Shown one piece after another: positions 44,579 to 51,826 of a stretch of 54,243 bases of DNA (positions within the stretch are counted from its first letter, which is position 1; each line of letters starts with the position of its first letter). The DNA is taken from positions 1 through 54,243 of the forward strand of contig REBZ01000117.1 in the NCBI GenBank assembly GCA_007692495.1. The letters are read 5' to 3'. Made by a program: the position numbers and the translations under genes. Source of the stretch: Alkalicoccus sp. Its GTDB lineage: Bacteria; Bacillota; Bacilli; Bacillales; Salisediminibacteriaceae. The notes beneath the pieces were generated by a model. It did not search any database. It worked only from the letters and a program-made list of their open reading frames with translations, and was not told the origin of the DNA.

Positions 44579-45787
44579 TCACGATATTTCTCCGCCGTGC
44601 TGATTAAGCAGAAATGGATGCTGTACGATAAGCTCCCGCGGGTACTTGGAAAACGTCTTACATCCTGTTTCAGTAATTCGCAGCGTTTCACTGATTTCTA
44701 TTCCGTACTGGTCAAACCAGAGTGCCGGGATCAGGTGAAACGTCATGTTCGGCTCCAGCACGGTATTGTCGTCTTTGCGGATACTGGCTGTATGCTCGCC
44801 CCAGTCCGGCGGGTAGCCGAGACCGACAGAGTACCCAAGTCTGGCTTCTTTTTCAATTCCATATGCACTGATTGTTTCTCTCCAGGCACTTTCCATATCC
44901 CCGCATGTGGCTCCGGGTTTCGCTGCATCGAGTACGGCAGCAATCCCTTCCTGCACAATTGGAGTCAGCTGATGCAGCCGCTCATCCGGTGTACCGATAG
45001 TAACAGTTCTCGCGAGAGGTACATGATACCGTTCGTAGCAGCCTGCCATTTCGATAATTGTCGAGTCTCCGTCTTCAAAATATCTGTCCGACCACGTTAA
45101 ATGAGGACAGCCTGTATTTTTTCCCGATGGCAGAAGGGGAACAATGGAAGAGTAGTCCCCTCCGTAGTCTTCTGTTCCGCTGATCATATGATAATAAATG
45201 TGTGCTGCTGCATCACATTCACGGTTGCCGATCCGGACATTTTCCACCCCGTGGTGCATTGCTTTGTCTGCAATTTTAGCAGCACGTTTCATATATTCAA
45301 TTTCCTGATCAGATTTAACGATTCGGACATAATTCACTAAAAGGTCCCCATCAGTAAACCTGGCATTGGGAAGTGCCTGCTGCAGCTTCATATACGCTTT
45401 GGCAGAAAAATAGTAGTTGTCCATCTCCACACCGATGCGGCGGTTTCCCTGACCAATCTGGGTAAGAATTTCACCGGCAAACGTCATTGGATGGTACTTG
45501 TCCGAATGCACATGATAATCCGGATAGGGGATGACGTTATCATCATAGATCCACGTTTTTAAGCGTGCTCCGCTTGCATCCAGGTAGCGTCCGATCCAGA
45601 GCGGCTGCGGTTCATCGATAATGACCACAACCATTTGATGGACGTAAAAAGACCAGGCGTCATATCCGGTGAGATAGTTCATGTTGGCCGGATCGGTCAC
45701 AAGAAGAACTTCAATTCCCCGCCTTTCCATCCGGTCCTTTGTTTTCTGCAGACGCTCCTGATATTCCTGAATATCAAAAGGCAGCAT
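44579..45787 (-). CDS. doeA: M24 family protein, ectoine hydrolase (DoeA/EutD)-like
   Basis: A 402-residue pita-bread-fold protein with strong likeness to Halomonas DoeA, which opens the ectoine ring. Shared stretches are TDPANMNYLTGYDAWSFYVH (about residues 30-49), RRIGVEMDNYYFSAKAY (about 117-133), SIVPLLPSGKNT, and GYSVGLGYPPDWGEHT (about 318-333). The Asp metal ligands of true M24 peptidases are replaced, here by IIEMAGCYERYHVPLART, as in DoeA. I choose ATG 45787, eight bases after AGAGGG. It leads a four-gene operon. Ectoine hydrolase is the best call; another cyclic amidine or amide substrate is possible. Confidence 0.78.
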   Translation of the reverse strand: MLPFDIQEYQERLQKTKDRMERRGIEVLLVTDPANMNYLTGYDAWSFYVHQMVVVIIDEPQPLWIGRYLDASGARLKTWIYDDNVIPYPDYHVHSDKYHPMTFAGEILTQIGQGNRRIGVEMDNYYFSAKAYMKLQQALPNARFTDGDLLVNYVRIVKSDQEIEYMKRAAKIADKAMHHGVENVRIGNRECDAAAHIYYHMISGTEDYGGDYSSIVPLLPSGKNTGCPHLTWSDRYFEDGDSTIIEMAGCYERYHVPLARTVTIGTPDERLHQLTPIVQEGIAAVLDAAKPGATCGDMESAWRETISAYGIEKEARLGYSVGLGYPPDWGEHTASIRKDDNTVLEPNMTFHLIPALWFDQYGIEISETLRITETGCKTFSKYPRELIVQHPFLLNQHGGEIS

Positions 45788-45999
45788 CGCTATCACCCTC
45801 TTCCGCTATCAGAATGTTTTCACTGTTCTTACTATTTATCATAACCGTTTACACTAAAAGTTATGATGTACAATCTGTATGATAGTTTACCGGACTGTTT
45901 TGTACACATTGGATGATTGTCTTCTTCACGTTTAAACCCTTGCTGCTCCGGGAAATACGAAGCGCCAGTGTCCAGTCAGTAAAAACTGTTACAGCTTGT

Positions 46000-46244
46000 A
46001 GTCAGATTTTTTCACAGGCTGTTTTATATTCCAGAAATTTTTTGAAGTCCAGGTTGCTATTAAGACAGGCATCCGGTGCTCTTCTCTAGAGCAGGCTGTG
46101 CGGGTGCGACGTTTTTCACGTCGATTCCAACAGAAAATCACCTGTTTTTGTGAACAAAGCTTTTTTCGGCAGCGATCTCGAAGGTTCTTCCGGAGAATTT
46201 GACGAAGTCTGCAGCAGAGAACCTGTTCTTTATTCATTTTTGAC
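46000..46244 (-). pseudogene. Possible IS110-type transposase remnant
   Basis: On the minus strand, three frames hold short pieces that could be the N-terminus of an IS110-family transposase: FSVGIDVKNVAPA, like the VGIDV start of the DEDD domain, and LNSNLDFKKFLEYKTACEKI. Stops and frameshifts separate them. Alone they are too short for certainty. A perfect 14-bp palindrome lies just beside it at 46248-46281. Confidence 0.35.
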
Positions 46245-46247
46245 AAT

Positions 46248-46281
46248 ATTGACTTGTATGACGAAATTCATACAAGTCAAT
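46248..46281. repeat. Perfect 14-bp inverted repeat
   Basis: ATTGACTTGTATGA (46248-46261) and TCATACAAGTCAAT (46268-46281) with loop CGAAAT. It has no T run typical of a terminator. It could be the end of a mobile element or an operator. Confidence 0.6.
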
Positions 46282-46344
46282 CAATTGCATAAGTACTCTT
46301 ATTAAACAGCCAAGCGAAAGATCTCGGTATTTTCTAATTAACAT

Positions 46345-46520
46345 CTGCCTGATAAAAGTCCGAAGTGGAGGGCGGTGACTGCCGGAGGAGCCGGTGCAGT
46401 CTGATGATCCACTTATGCGAGCGTTTTACCCGCATTAGTCATCTGAAGACAAGCACTCGCGAAGCATCCGTCTGCAACGGAGGCTATATCCATCATTCGC
46501 ATTTTCCGGTTTTCGTTTGT
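46345..46520 (+). repeat. Family C intergenic repeat, copy C1
   Basis: Contains GGCGGTGACTGCCGG, a GAAGACAAGCACTCGCGAAG block and GCATCCGTC, matching C2 in order and spacing. A CAAGTGAATCAATTTCG motif follows at about 46531. No gene is seen. Confidence 0.5.
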
Positions 46521-46616
46521 ATGCTGACATTCAAGTGAATCAATTTCGTAATATACTTTTTAGTTATTTTAACGAACGTTTTGTCAATTTATAACGTAAC
46601 TATTATAAATAAAATC

Positions 46617-46800
46617 AGATGATTGAAACGGCAGACGGTGACTCCGACGGGATGAAGTGAAGTCTGAAAATCCATTCTTCCAGGGATCTGCACTGGAAGA
46701 ATTAGTTGAAGACGAGCCCCGCGGAAAGCTTCCGTCGGAAGTGGAAATCATTCACAATGTTCGGAAATTCCTGCCCTGAATCGACTTATGAAATTGATTC
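46617..46800 (+). repeat. Family C intergenic repeat, copy C2
   Basis: Contains GACGGTGACTCCGACGGGAT, GAAGACGAGCCCCGCGGAAA and GCTTCCGTCGG, then CTTATGAAATTGATTC. It lies about 270 bp downstream of C1 in the same direction. Such GC-rich gap repeats are common in Bacillaceae. Confidence 0.5.
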
Positions 46801-46976
46801 CTATATATTATTTTCGAGACAGCCTGGATTTAAAGAACATCGCAGTTTTCGAAATAATGTCTTTAAAAAACCACAGGAGTTTTCTGACTGGAGTATTTTT
46901 ATCTGGAAAGAACTGCTACATAAGAAGACAGGCGGCTCAAAACTTCCTTCGGTAAAAGGAGTTGAATAAATACACT

Positions 46977-47012
46977 AAATAGCCTTCATGACAGCAGTCA
47001 TGAAGGCTATTT
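46977..47012 (-). terminator. Terminator of the formaldehyde dehydrogenase gene
   Basis: AAATAGCCTTCATGAC (46977-46992) pairs with GTCATGAAGGCTATTT (46997-47012), loop AGCA. Confidence 0.92.
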
Positions 47013-47046
47013 TTAACCCTTGGCAGTATTTCAGGGCTGATTTGTC

Positions 47047-48261
47047 TTACTTCAGCATGCCGTGCGGATCGATAACAAATTTCTTGGATGCACCTTTGTC
47101 AAACTGCTGGTACCCCGTTGGCGCTTCGTCGAGAGAAATAACGGTAGCATTTACTGCTTTTGCAATTTGTGCACGTCCGCTCAGAATAGAGTTCATCAGC
47201 TCCCGATGATAGCGCATGACCGGTGTCTGACCGGTTACGAACGTATGGGCTTTGGCCCAGCCGAGTCCAAGACGAATTTTCAGCGTACCTTCTTTCGCAT
47301 CTTCATCCACACCGCCCGGATCACCTGTAACGTACAGACCCGGGATGCCGAGTTTTCCGCCGGCTCTCGTAAGCTGCATGATGGAGTTGAGGACGGTAGC
47401 CGGAGCTTCTCCTTTGTTGGCTCCGTGGGCGGATGCTTCAAAGCCTACAGCATCGACGGCACAGTCGACTTCCGGCGTGCCGAGAATCTGTTCAATCTGT
47501 TCCCCGACGTCATCATGATCACGGAGGTTGATTGTTTCACATCCAAAACTCTTTGCCTGGTCGAGCCGCTCCTGAATCAGATCTCCCACAATAACGACCG
47601 AGGCACCGAGAAGCTGGGCGGAATGGGCTGCAGCAAGACCGACCGGTCCGGCACCGGCAATATAAACGGAACGTCCCGGGCCTACGCCGGCACTGTAGGC
47701 ACCGTGAAAGCCTGTTGGAAAGATATCAGAAAGCATCGTCAGATCATGAATTTTCGCCATTGCCTGATCTTTATCCGGGAATTTGAGCAGCTGAAAATCT
47801 GCGTAAGGCACCATAACGTATTCGGATTGACCACCGACCCAGCCGCCCATATCGACGTACCCGTAAGCTGATCCCGGCCGGTCCGGATTAACGTTCAGAC
47901 AAATATGCGTATCCCTTTCTTTACATGCCCGGCATCGTCCGCATGCAATGTTAAACGGCACAGATACAAGGTCTCCTACTTTCATAAACTCCACGTCCCG
48001 GCCGCATTCAATAACTTCTCCAGTAATTTCGTGCCCGAGAATTAATCCTTCCGGAGCTGTTGTTCTTCCCCGTACCATATGCTGATCACTGCCGCAGATG
48101 TTGGTCGTGACTACTTTTAAAATAACGCCGTGGTGACACTTCCTTCCGACGTTCAGCGGGTTGACTCCCGGTCCGTCCCGTAAAACAAGATCCGGATAAT
48201 CAATTTCCTGAATTTCTACTTTGCCCGGCCCCATGTAAGCTACTGCTCTGTTTCCACCCAT
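47047..48261 (-). CDS. fdhA: Zinc alcohol dehydrogenase, glutathione-independent formaldehyde dehydrogenase (FdhA) type
   Basis: A 404-residue medium-chain dehydrogenase closely matching Pseudomonas putida FdhA, which oxidises formaldehyde without glutathione and holds NAD tightly. Catalytic zinc: STNICGSDQH-type motif (here TTNICGSDQHMVRGR) and GHEITGE; structural zinc: ACGRCRACKERDTHIC. NAD fold: IAGAGPVGLAAAHSAQLLG. ATG 48261 has AAAAGGAGG ten bases upstream. A sigma-54 promoter lies about 50 bp upstream. The divergent activator probably controls it. Other aldehydes or alcohols remain possible substrates. Confidence 0.9.
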   Translation of the reverse strand: MGGNRAVAYMGPGKVEIQEIDYPDLVLRDGPGVNPLNVGRKCHHGVILKVVTTNICGSDQHMVRGRTTAPEGLILGHEITGEVIECGRDVEFMKVGDLVSVPFNIACGRCRACKERDTHICLNVNPDRPGSAYGYVDMGGWVGGQSEYVMVPYADFQLLKFPDKDQAMAKIHDLTMLSDIFPTGFHGAYSAGVGPGRSVYIAGAGPVGLAAAHSAQLLGASVVIVGDLIQERLDQAKSFGCETINLRDHDDVGEQIEQILGTPEVDCAVDAVGFEASAHGANKGEAPATVLNSIMQLTRAGGKLGIPGLYVTGDPGGVDEDAKEGTLKIRLGLGWAKAHTFVTGQTPVMRYHRELMNSILSGRAQIAKAVNATVISLDEAPTGYQQFDKGASKKFVIDPHGMLK

Positions 48262-48312
48262 AATAAAACAGCCTCCTTTTAATAGTTTGAAAGTCGTACG
48301 GTTATTTAAATA

Positions 48313-48329
48313 TGCAAAAGGTGTGCCAA
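48313..48329 (-). promoter_or_regulatory. Sigma-54 (-24/-12) promoter of fdhA
   Basis: On the minus strand TTGGCACACCTTTTGCA fits the sigma-54 consensus TGGCAC-N5-TTGC exactly. It points at fdhA, with the -12 about 52 bp before its ATG. Confidence 0.88.
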
Positions 48330-48387
48330 AAGCTGAAAGCTGTGGTGAGGCGGTTTTATGAATAATAAAAGATAGTATGTGTAAATA

Positions 48388-48429
48388 TTTCGGATTTACT
48401 GTTGGAAAATAGTACAAAAAATTCCGAAT
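48388..48429. promoter_or_regulatory. Candidate activator binding site (upstream activating sequence)
   Basis: TTTCGGATTT (48388-48397) and AATTCCGAAT (48420-48429) are related half-sites in opposite orientation, about 60-100 bp upstream of the sigma-54 promoter of fdhA. This spacing suits an enhancer for the divergent activator. No footprint exists, so it is a prediction. Confidence 0.45.
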
Positions 48430-48468
48430 CTTTAGTAATATAGAAGGAAAGTGGTTAAAGGAGGACAG

Positions 48469-49953
48469 ATGCCCGTGGAGCAGCTGCTGATTCATGCCTC
48501 TTGGAAGCGCTGTCAGATATCGGGGTTATCCCCGGAAGGACCGGTGGGGGAGTCAAAACTGCACGGCAGATTACTTCATGATCTGCTGGAGCAGAGTGAA
48601 TCTTTTCTTGAAGCTGCACGTCCGTACTTAAAAATACTCGGGAAGGGAAAGCAGAACTGCACGGCTGTGCTTGTAAATGCCGAGGGGTATATATTGAGCA
48701 AGGAAGGAAGTCTCGGCGACGAAAATCTGGACCGCAGTATGGACATCGGCACGAACTGGTCGGAAGAAAATAAGGGTACGAATGCTATGGGAGTTGTCCT
48801 GCATGAAAAGACTTCTGCTGTTATTAAAGGTTCCCATCACTACTGTAGAAAACACCGGTTATTAACATGCGCTGCAAGTCCTGTTTTTAGTCCGAAAGGT
48901 GAGATTCTCGGGGCAGTGAACGTCAGTACAACAGAAGAAGTAAGCGGCACTGCCCTGCTGCAGGCAGTGAGAGTTGCTGCTGCCGCGGCTGAAAGTCTGT
49001 TTTATAACACTGCTCCGCGGCGGACAAAACTTACCGGAAAGCCGCTTTACAAAATAGAGGACATCGCAGGGGCGTGCGAAAAAGTTGAAAAAATCAAGGG
49101 AATGGCAGAAAAAGCAGCTTTGCTGGACTATCCAGTCATTATATACGGCGAAAGCGGAACCGGAAAAGAACTACTGGCTCAAAGTCTGCACACAGCCGGT
49201 CCGAGAAGGAATGGGCCTTTTACTGCCCTGAACTGCAGTGCACTGCCGGAAACACTGATTGAAAGCGAGCTGTTCGGTTACGAAAAAGGCGCATTTACAG
49301 GGGCACAGAGTAAAGGAAAAGCAGGGAAGTTTGAGGAAGCGGATGGTGGTACAATCCTGCTGGACGAAGCTGGTGATTTATCGTTAAAAGCCCAGGGGAC
49401 TCTTCTTCGTGTACTGCAGGAAAAGAAAGTCACCAGGCTTGGGGGAGGAAAAGAAATTCCTGTTGATGTAAGGGTGATAGCCGCAACGAACAAAAACCTT
49501 CAAAAAGAAATAGCAGAAGGCCGGTTCCGAAAGGATCTCTATTTTCGTTTAAAAGGTATTTATCTTACTATGCCTCCTCTCCGTGAAAGAACAGATATTC
49601 TCGACATGGCAGGGTATCTCCTGCAAAAGATAACGCCGGAATCTAAAAAGATATCCCTCGGGGCCGCGGAAAAAATAGAACGTTATTCATGGCCGGGCAA
49701 CGTAAGGGAGCTGGAAAGCGTACTGATGCAGGCTGCTTTTTTGAGCGGAGGGATTATACAAAAAGAACATGTTCTTTTTGAAAGTGCCTACGAAGCGGAA
49801 ACTTCCGGGTGGACGCTTGAAGAAACTGAAAAAAATGCTGTTCTGGAAGCGCTGGAATGGTCCGGAGGAAATGTAAGTCTGGCAGCAGAGCGGCTTGAGA
49901 CAAGCAGAAGCACGATGTATGCCAAAATGAAAAAGTACAACATAAATTCGTAG
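48469..49953 (+). CDS. Sigma-54-dependent transcriptional activator (GAF-AAA+-Fis, AcoR-like)
   Basis: A 494-residue enhancer-binding protein. N-terminal GAF-like sensor (about residues 60-180), AAA+ domain with Walker A GESGTGKE (about 228-235), the sigma-54 contact loop GAFTGA (about 277-282) and Walker B GGTILLDEAGDL, and a C-terminal Fis-type helix-turn-helix (GGNVSLAAERLETSRSTMYA). I take ATG 48469, four bases from GGAGG; the GTG two codons downstream is an alternative. It is divergent from fdhA, whose sigma-54 promoter it most likely drives in response to a small effector such as an aldehyde. Confidence 0.9.
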   Translation: MPVEQLLIHASWKRCQISGLSPEGPVGESKLHGRLLHDLLEQSESFLEAARPYLKILGKGKQNCTAVLVNAEGYILSKEGSLGDENLDRSMDIGTNWSEENKGTNAMGVVLHEKTSAVIKGSHHYCRKHRLLTCAASPVFSPKGEILGAVNVSTTEEVSGTALLQAVRVAAAAAESLFYNTAPRRTKLTGKPLYKIEDIAGACEKVEKIKGMAEKAALLDYPVIIYGESGTGKELLAQSLHTAGPRRNGPFTALNCSALPETLIESELFGYEKGAFTGAQSKGKAGKFEEADGGTILLDEAGDLSLKAQGTLLRVLQEKKVTRLGGGKEIPVDVRVIAATNKNLQKEIAEGRFRKDLYFRLKGIYLTMPPLRERTDILDMAGYLLQKITPESKKISLGAAEKIERYSWPGNVRELESVLMQAAFLSGGIIQKEHVLFESAYEAETSGWTLEETEKNAVLEALEWSGGNVSLAAERLETSRSTMYAKMKKYNINS

Positions 49954-50221
49954 CTTCTTCGTTCTATGGCTGCTGTAAAAGAGCTTCCGGCACAGGAAAA
50001 GCGTCCCGCTTTTTGTATAAGCAACCGTGGGGCTGCCTGCGGGTAGTCGGGAGAAGCGGTTACTGCCCGCCGTAATTAATTCGGAAGCTCAGGTTCTTCT
50101 GGAAAGTGTCTGCCCCTTTGGCAGTGGAGAAAACGAAGGCACCGTAATATGAAAACCTATATCGTGACTTTTCAGATCTTACAGCATACAGCCTGATTAT
50201 TAATACATGGACGGTCTCAGC
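49954..50221. other. Gene-free interval before the thiamine operon
   Basis: About 270 bp without a convincing gene, repeat or terminator. Short frames lack ribosome binding sites. Confidence 0.4.
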
Positions 50222-50250
50222 TTTACAAATTTCCAGAACTGTGTTTAGAT
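50222..50250 (+). promoter_or_regulatory. Promoter of the TPP riboswitch and ykoFEDC
   Basis: TTTACA (-35, 50222-50227), a 17-bp spacer and TTAGAT (-10, 50245-50250), about 35 bp before the aptamer. Confidence 0.5.
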
Positions 50251-50280
50251 AAATAAATAAACTTCATACGCACGAATGCA

Positions 50281-50363
50281 CTGGGGGTGCTGTAAGCTGA
50301 GAGACGGATCCGTACCGTTAACCCTTTGAACCCGAACTAGATAATACTAGCGTGGGGAAGTGC
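50281..50363 (+). promoter_or_regulatory. TPP riboswitch (THI box)
   Basis: The conserved parts GGGGGTGC, GCTGAGAG, ACCCTTTGAACCCGAACT and ATACTAGCGTGGGGAAG appear in order. Thiamine pyrophosphate should prevent expression of the ykoFEDC transporter genes downstream. Confidence 0.95.
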
Positions 50364-50384
50364 AGGTAGCATTTTATCAAGCCT

Positions 50385-50414
50385 GCATCTTCTTTTATTA
50401 GAGAAGATGCTTTT
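50385..50414 (+). terminator. First leader hairpin after the TPP aptamer
   Basis: GCATCTTCT (50385-50393) pairs with AGAAGATGC (50402-50410), followed by TTTT. It may be the riboswitch-controlled terminator. Confidence 0.6.
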
Positions 50415-50460
50415 GTATACCTGCATCGCGGCGTTTTCTGCCGCCGGAGACTCAGACAGA

Positions 50461-50492
50461 ACAGCTCCCCGTTTACCGGGAGCTGTTTTTTT
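50461..50492 (+). terminator. Second leader hairpin with seven T
   Basis: ACAGCTCCC (50461-50469) pairs with GGGAGCTGT (50478-50486), followed by TTTTTT. It is a stronger terminator than the first and lies about 110 bp before ykoF. Confidence 0.7.
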
Positions 50493-50602
50493 GTGCGTGA
50501 AAAGAATACTCTGATCAATTCCCCCCCACCTGTAATGCGGATGGTGGAGAGTGTGCTGAATAATCGGCATTATCAGAGTGAAAAAATCAGGAGGTATGAA
50601 TT

Positions 50603-51205
50603 ATGCAGGGACTAAGCTGTGGAACAAGCAATATTGTAGGTGTCCGGTTTGCTGTTTATCCAATGGCAGACAATTTCGTTGAAATCATTAAAGGAGCGCT
50701 GAAAAACACTGACACATCCAAAGTATGGATGGAGACAGACGATGTTACGACATGCGTACGCGGAAGAAGTGAACACGTTTTTGATGTGGCTAAAGCCGTA
50801 TTTGTACAGGCAGCCAAAACAGGAACGCACGTAGTATTCAACGGCACGTTTTCCATCGGCTGTCCAGGAGACAGTGAAGGAGATACGTACATGTCGGAAA
50901 ATGACGTACGGCTTAATGAGGAAGCTTCACAGAAAGAAGAGGTGGAGGCTGCTTCCCACTTTGCTCTGTATCCGCTGAACAATCCGAATTACATGCAGGT
51001 AATTGCCGATCAGGCGGCGCTTGCAGAAGAGCATGGAACATTTACAAAAGGGGTTCACTACGCATCAAGACTTGATGGAGATGCGAACGACGTTTTTCGT
51101 ACATTGGAAGAAGCATTTGTCCGTGCCTCCCAATCAAAGGAACGGGCTCACGTCACGATGACAGCGGCCGTATCGGCCAACAGCCCATCTACGAAAAATA
51201 AATAG
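50603..51205 (+). CDS. ykoF: Thiamine/HMP-binding protein YkoF
   Basis: A 200-residue cytoplasmic protein matching B. subtilis YkoF, which binds thiamine and hydroxymethylpyrimidine (HMP). It has two ACT-like halves; each carries the same strand pattern, VGVRFAVYPMADNFVEIIK (about residues 13-31) and HFALYPLNNPNYMQVIADQA (about 118-137). CGTSNIVG at the start and GCPGDSEGD near residue 88 are family features. GGAGGT precedes the ATG. It is the first gene of a TPP-riboswitch operon and likely supports the YkoEDC transporter. Confidence 0.92.
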   Translation: MQGLSCGTSNIVGVRFAVYPMADNFVEIIKGALKNTDTSKVWMETDDVTTCVRGRSEHVFDVAKAVFVQAAKTGTHVVFNGTFSIGCPGDSEGDTYMSENDVRLNEEASQKEEVEAASHFALYPLNNPNYMQVIADQAALAEEHGTFTKGVHYASRLDGDANDVFRTLEEAFVRASQSKERAHVTMTAAVSANSPSTKNK

Positions 51206-51217
51206 GAGGAACAGAGC

Positions 51218-51826
51218 ATGCTTCTGAAAGAGTGGAAACTGAAAGAAATTGTTCTGATGTCTATATTCGGTGTGGTTTTTGCCTTTATTTACCTCGGTTT
51301 TTATTTTTTCGGCCAGGGACTCAGAAACATTCTTACACCGTTCGGCCTGGCTCCGTTCGGCTACGAAGTAATTTTTGGCATCTGGTTTATCGTTTCGATT
51401 ATTGCTGCGTATGTCATCAGAAAAAAAGGAGCAGCGTTCTGGTCGGAGCTGATCGCCGGTATAGTACAGGTGCTGATCGGAAGTCCGGCCGGACCGCAGC
51501 TGATCATTTCAGCAGCTATTCAGGGTCTGGGAGCAGAAGCAGCATTTGCCGCTACAAAATGGAAAAACTACTCCCTGACAGTACTGGTTGCTGCGGGAAT
51601 GTCAGCAGCTGTATTCAGCTATGCGTGGGGATGGTTCCAATCCGGCCTGGCAGCTTTAACACCGGGACTGATTATTGCCACCCTGCTCGTCAGAATTATC
51701 AGCGGAGCCCTTCTTGCCGGTGTGCTTGGTAAGTGGATCAGTGATCAGCTGGCGGCTACCGGCGTTCTCCGCGGATATGCGCTGGGAAAGGAGAGGCAGA
51801 AAAAACGTGTGCGTAAAGCATCTTAA
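51218..51826 (+). CDS. ykoE: ECF transporter substrate-binding S component YkoE
   Basis: A 202-residue membrane protein with about six helices, matching YkoE, the specificity subunit of the HMP/thiamine energy-coupling-factor transporter. The helix start MLLKEWKLKEIVLMSIFGVV, FGLAPFGYEVIFGIWF and the C-terminal basic tail (KERQKKRVRKAS) fit the family. It lies 12 bp after ykoF and overlaps ykoD by 20 bp, which implies coupled translation. Confidence 0.92.
   Translation: MLLKEWKLKEIVLMSIFGVVFAFIYLGFYFFGQGLRNILTPFGLAPFGYEVIFGIWFIVSIIAAYVIRKKGAAFWSELIAGIVQVLIGSPAGPQLIISAAIQGLGAEAAFAATKWKNYSLTVLVAAGMSAAVFSYAWGWFQSGLAALTPGLIIATLLVRIISGALLAGVLGKWISDQLAATGVLRGYALGKERQKKRVRKAS

Noticed and set aside
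46706-46969. 87-residue plus-strand frame
   Set aside because: Lies in repeat C2, with no ribosome site or recognisable domain.
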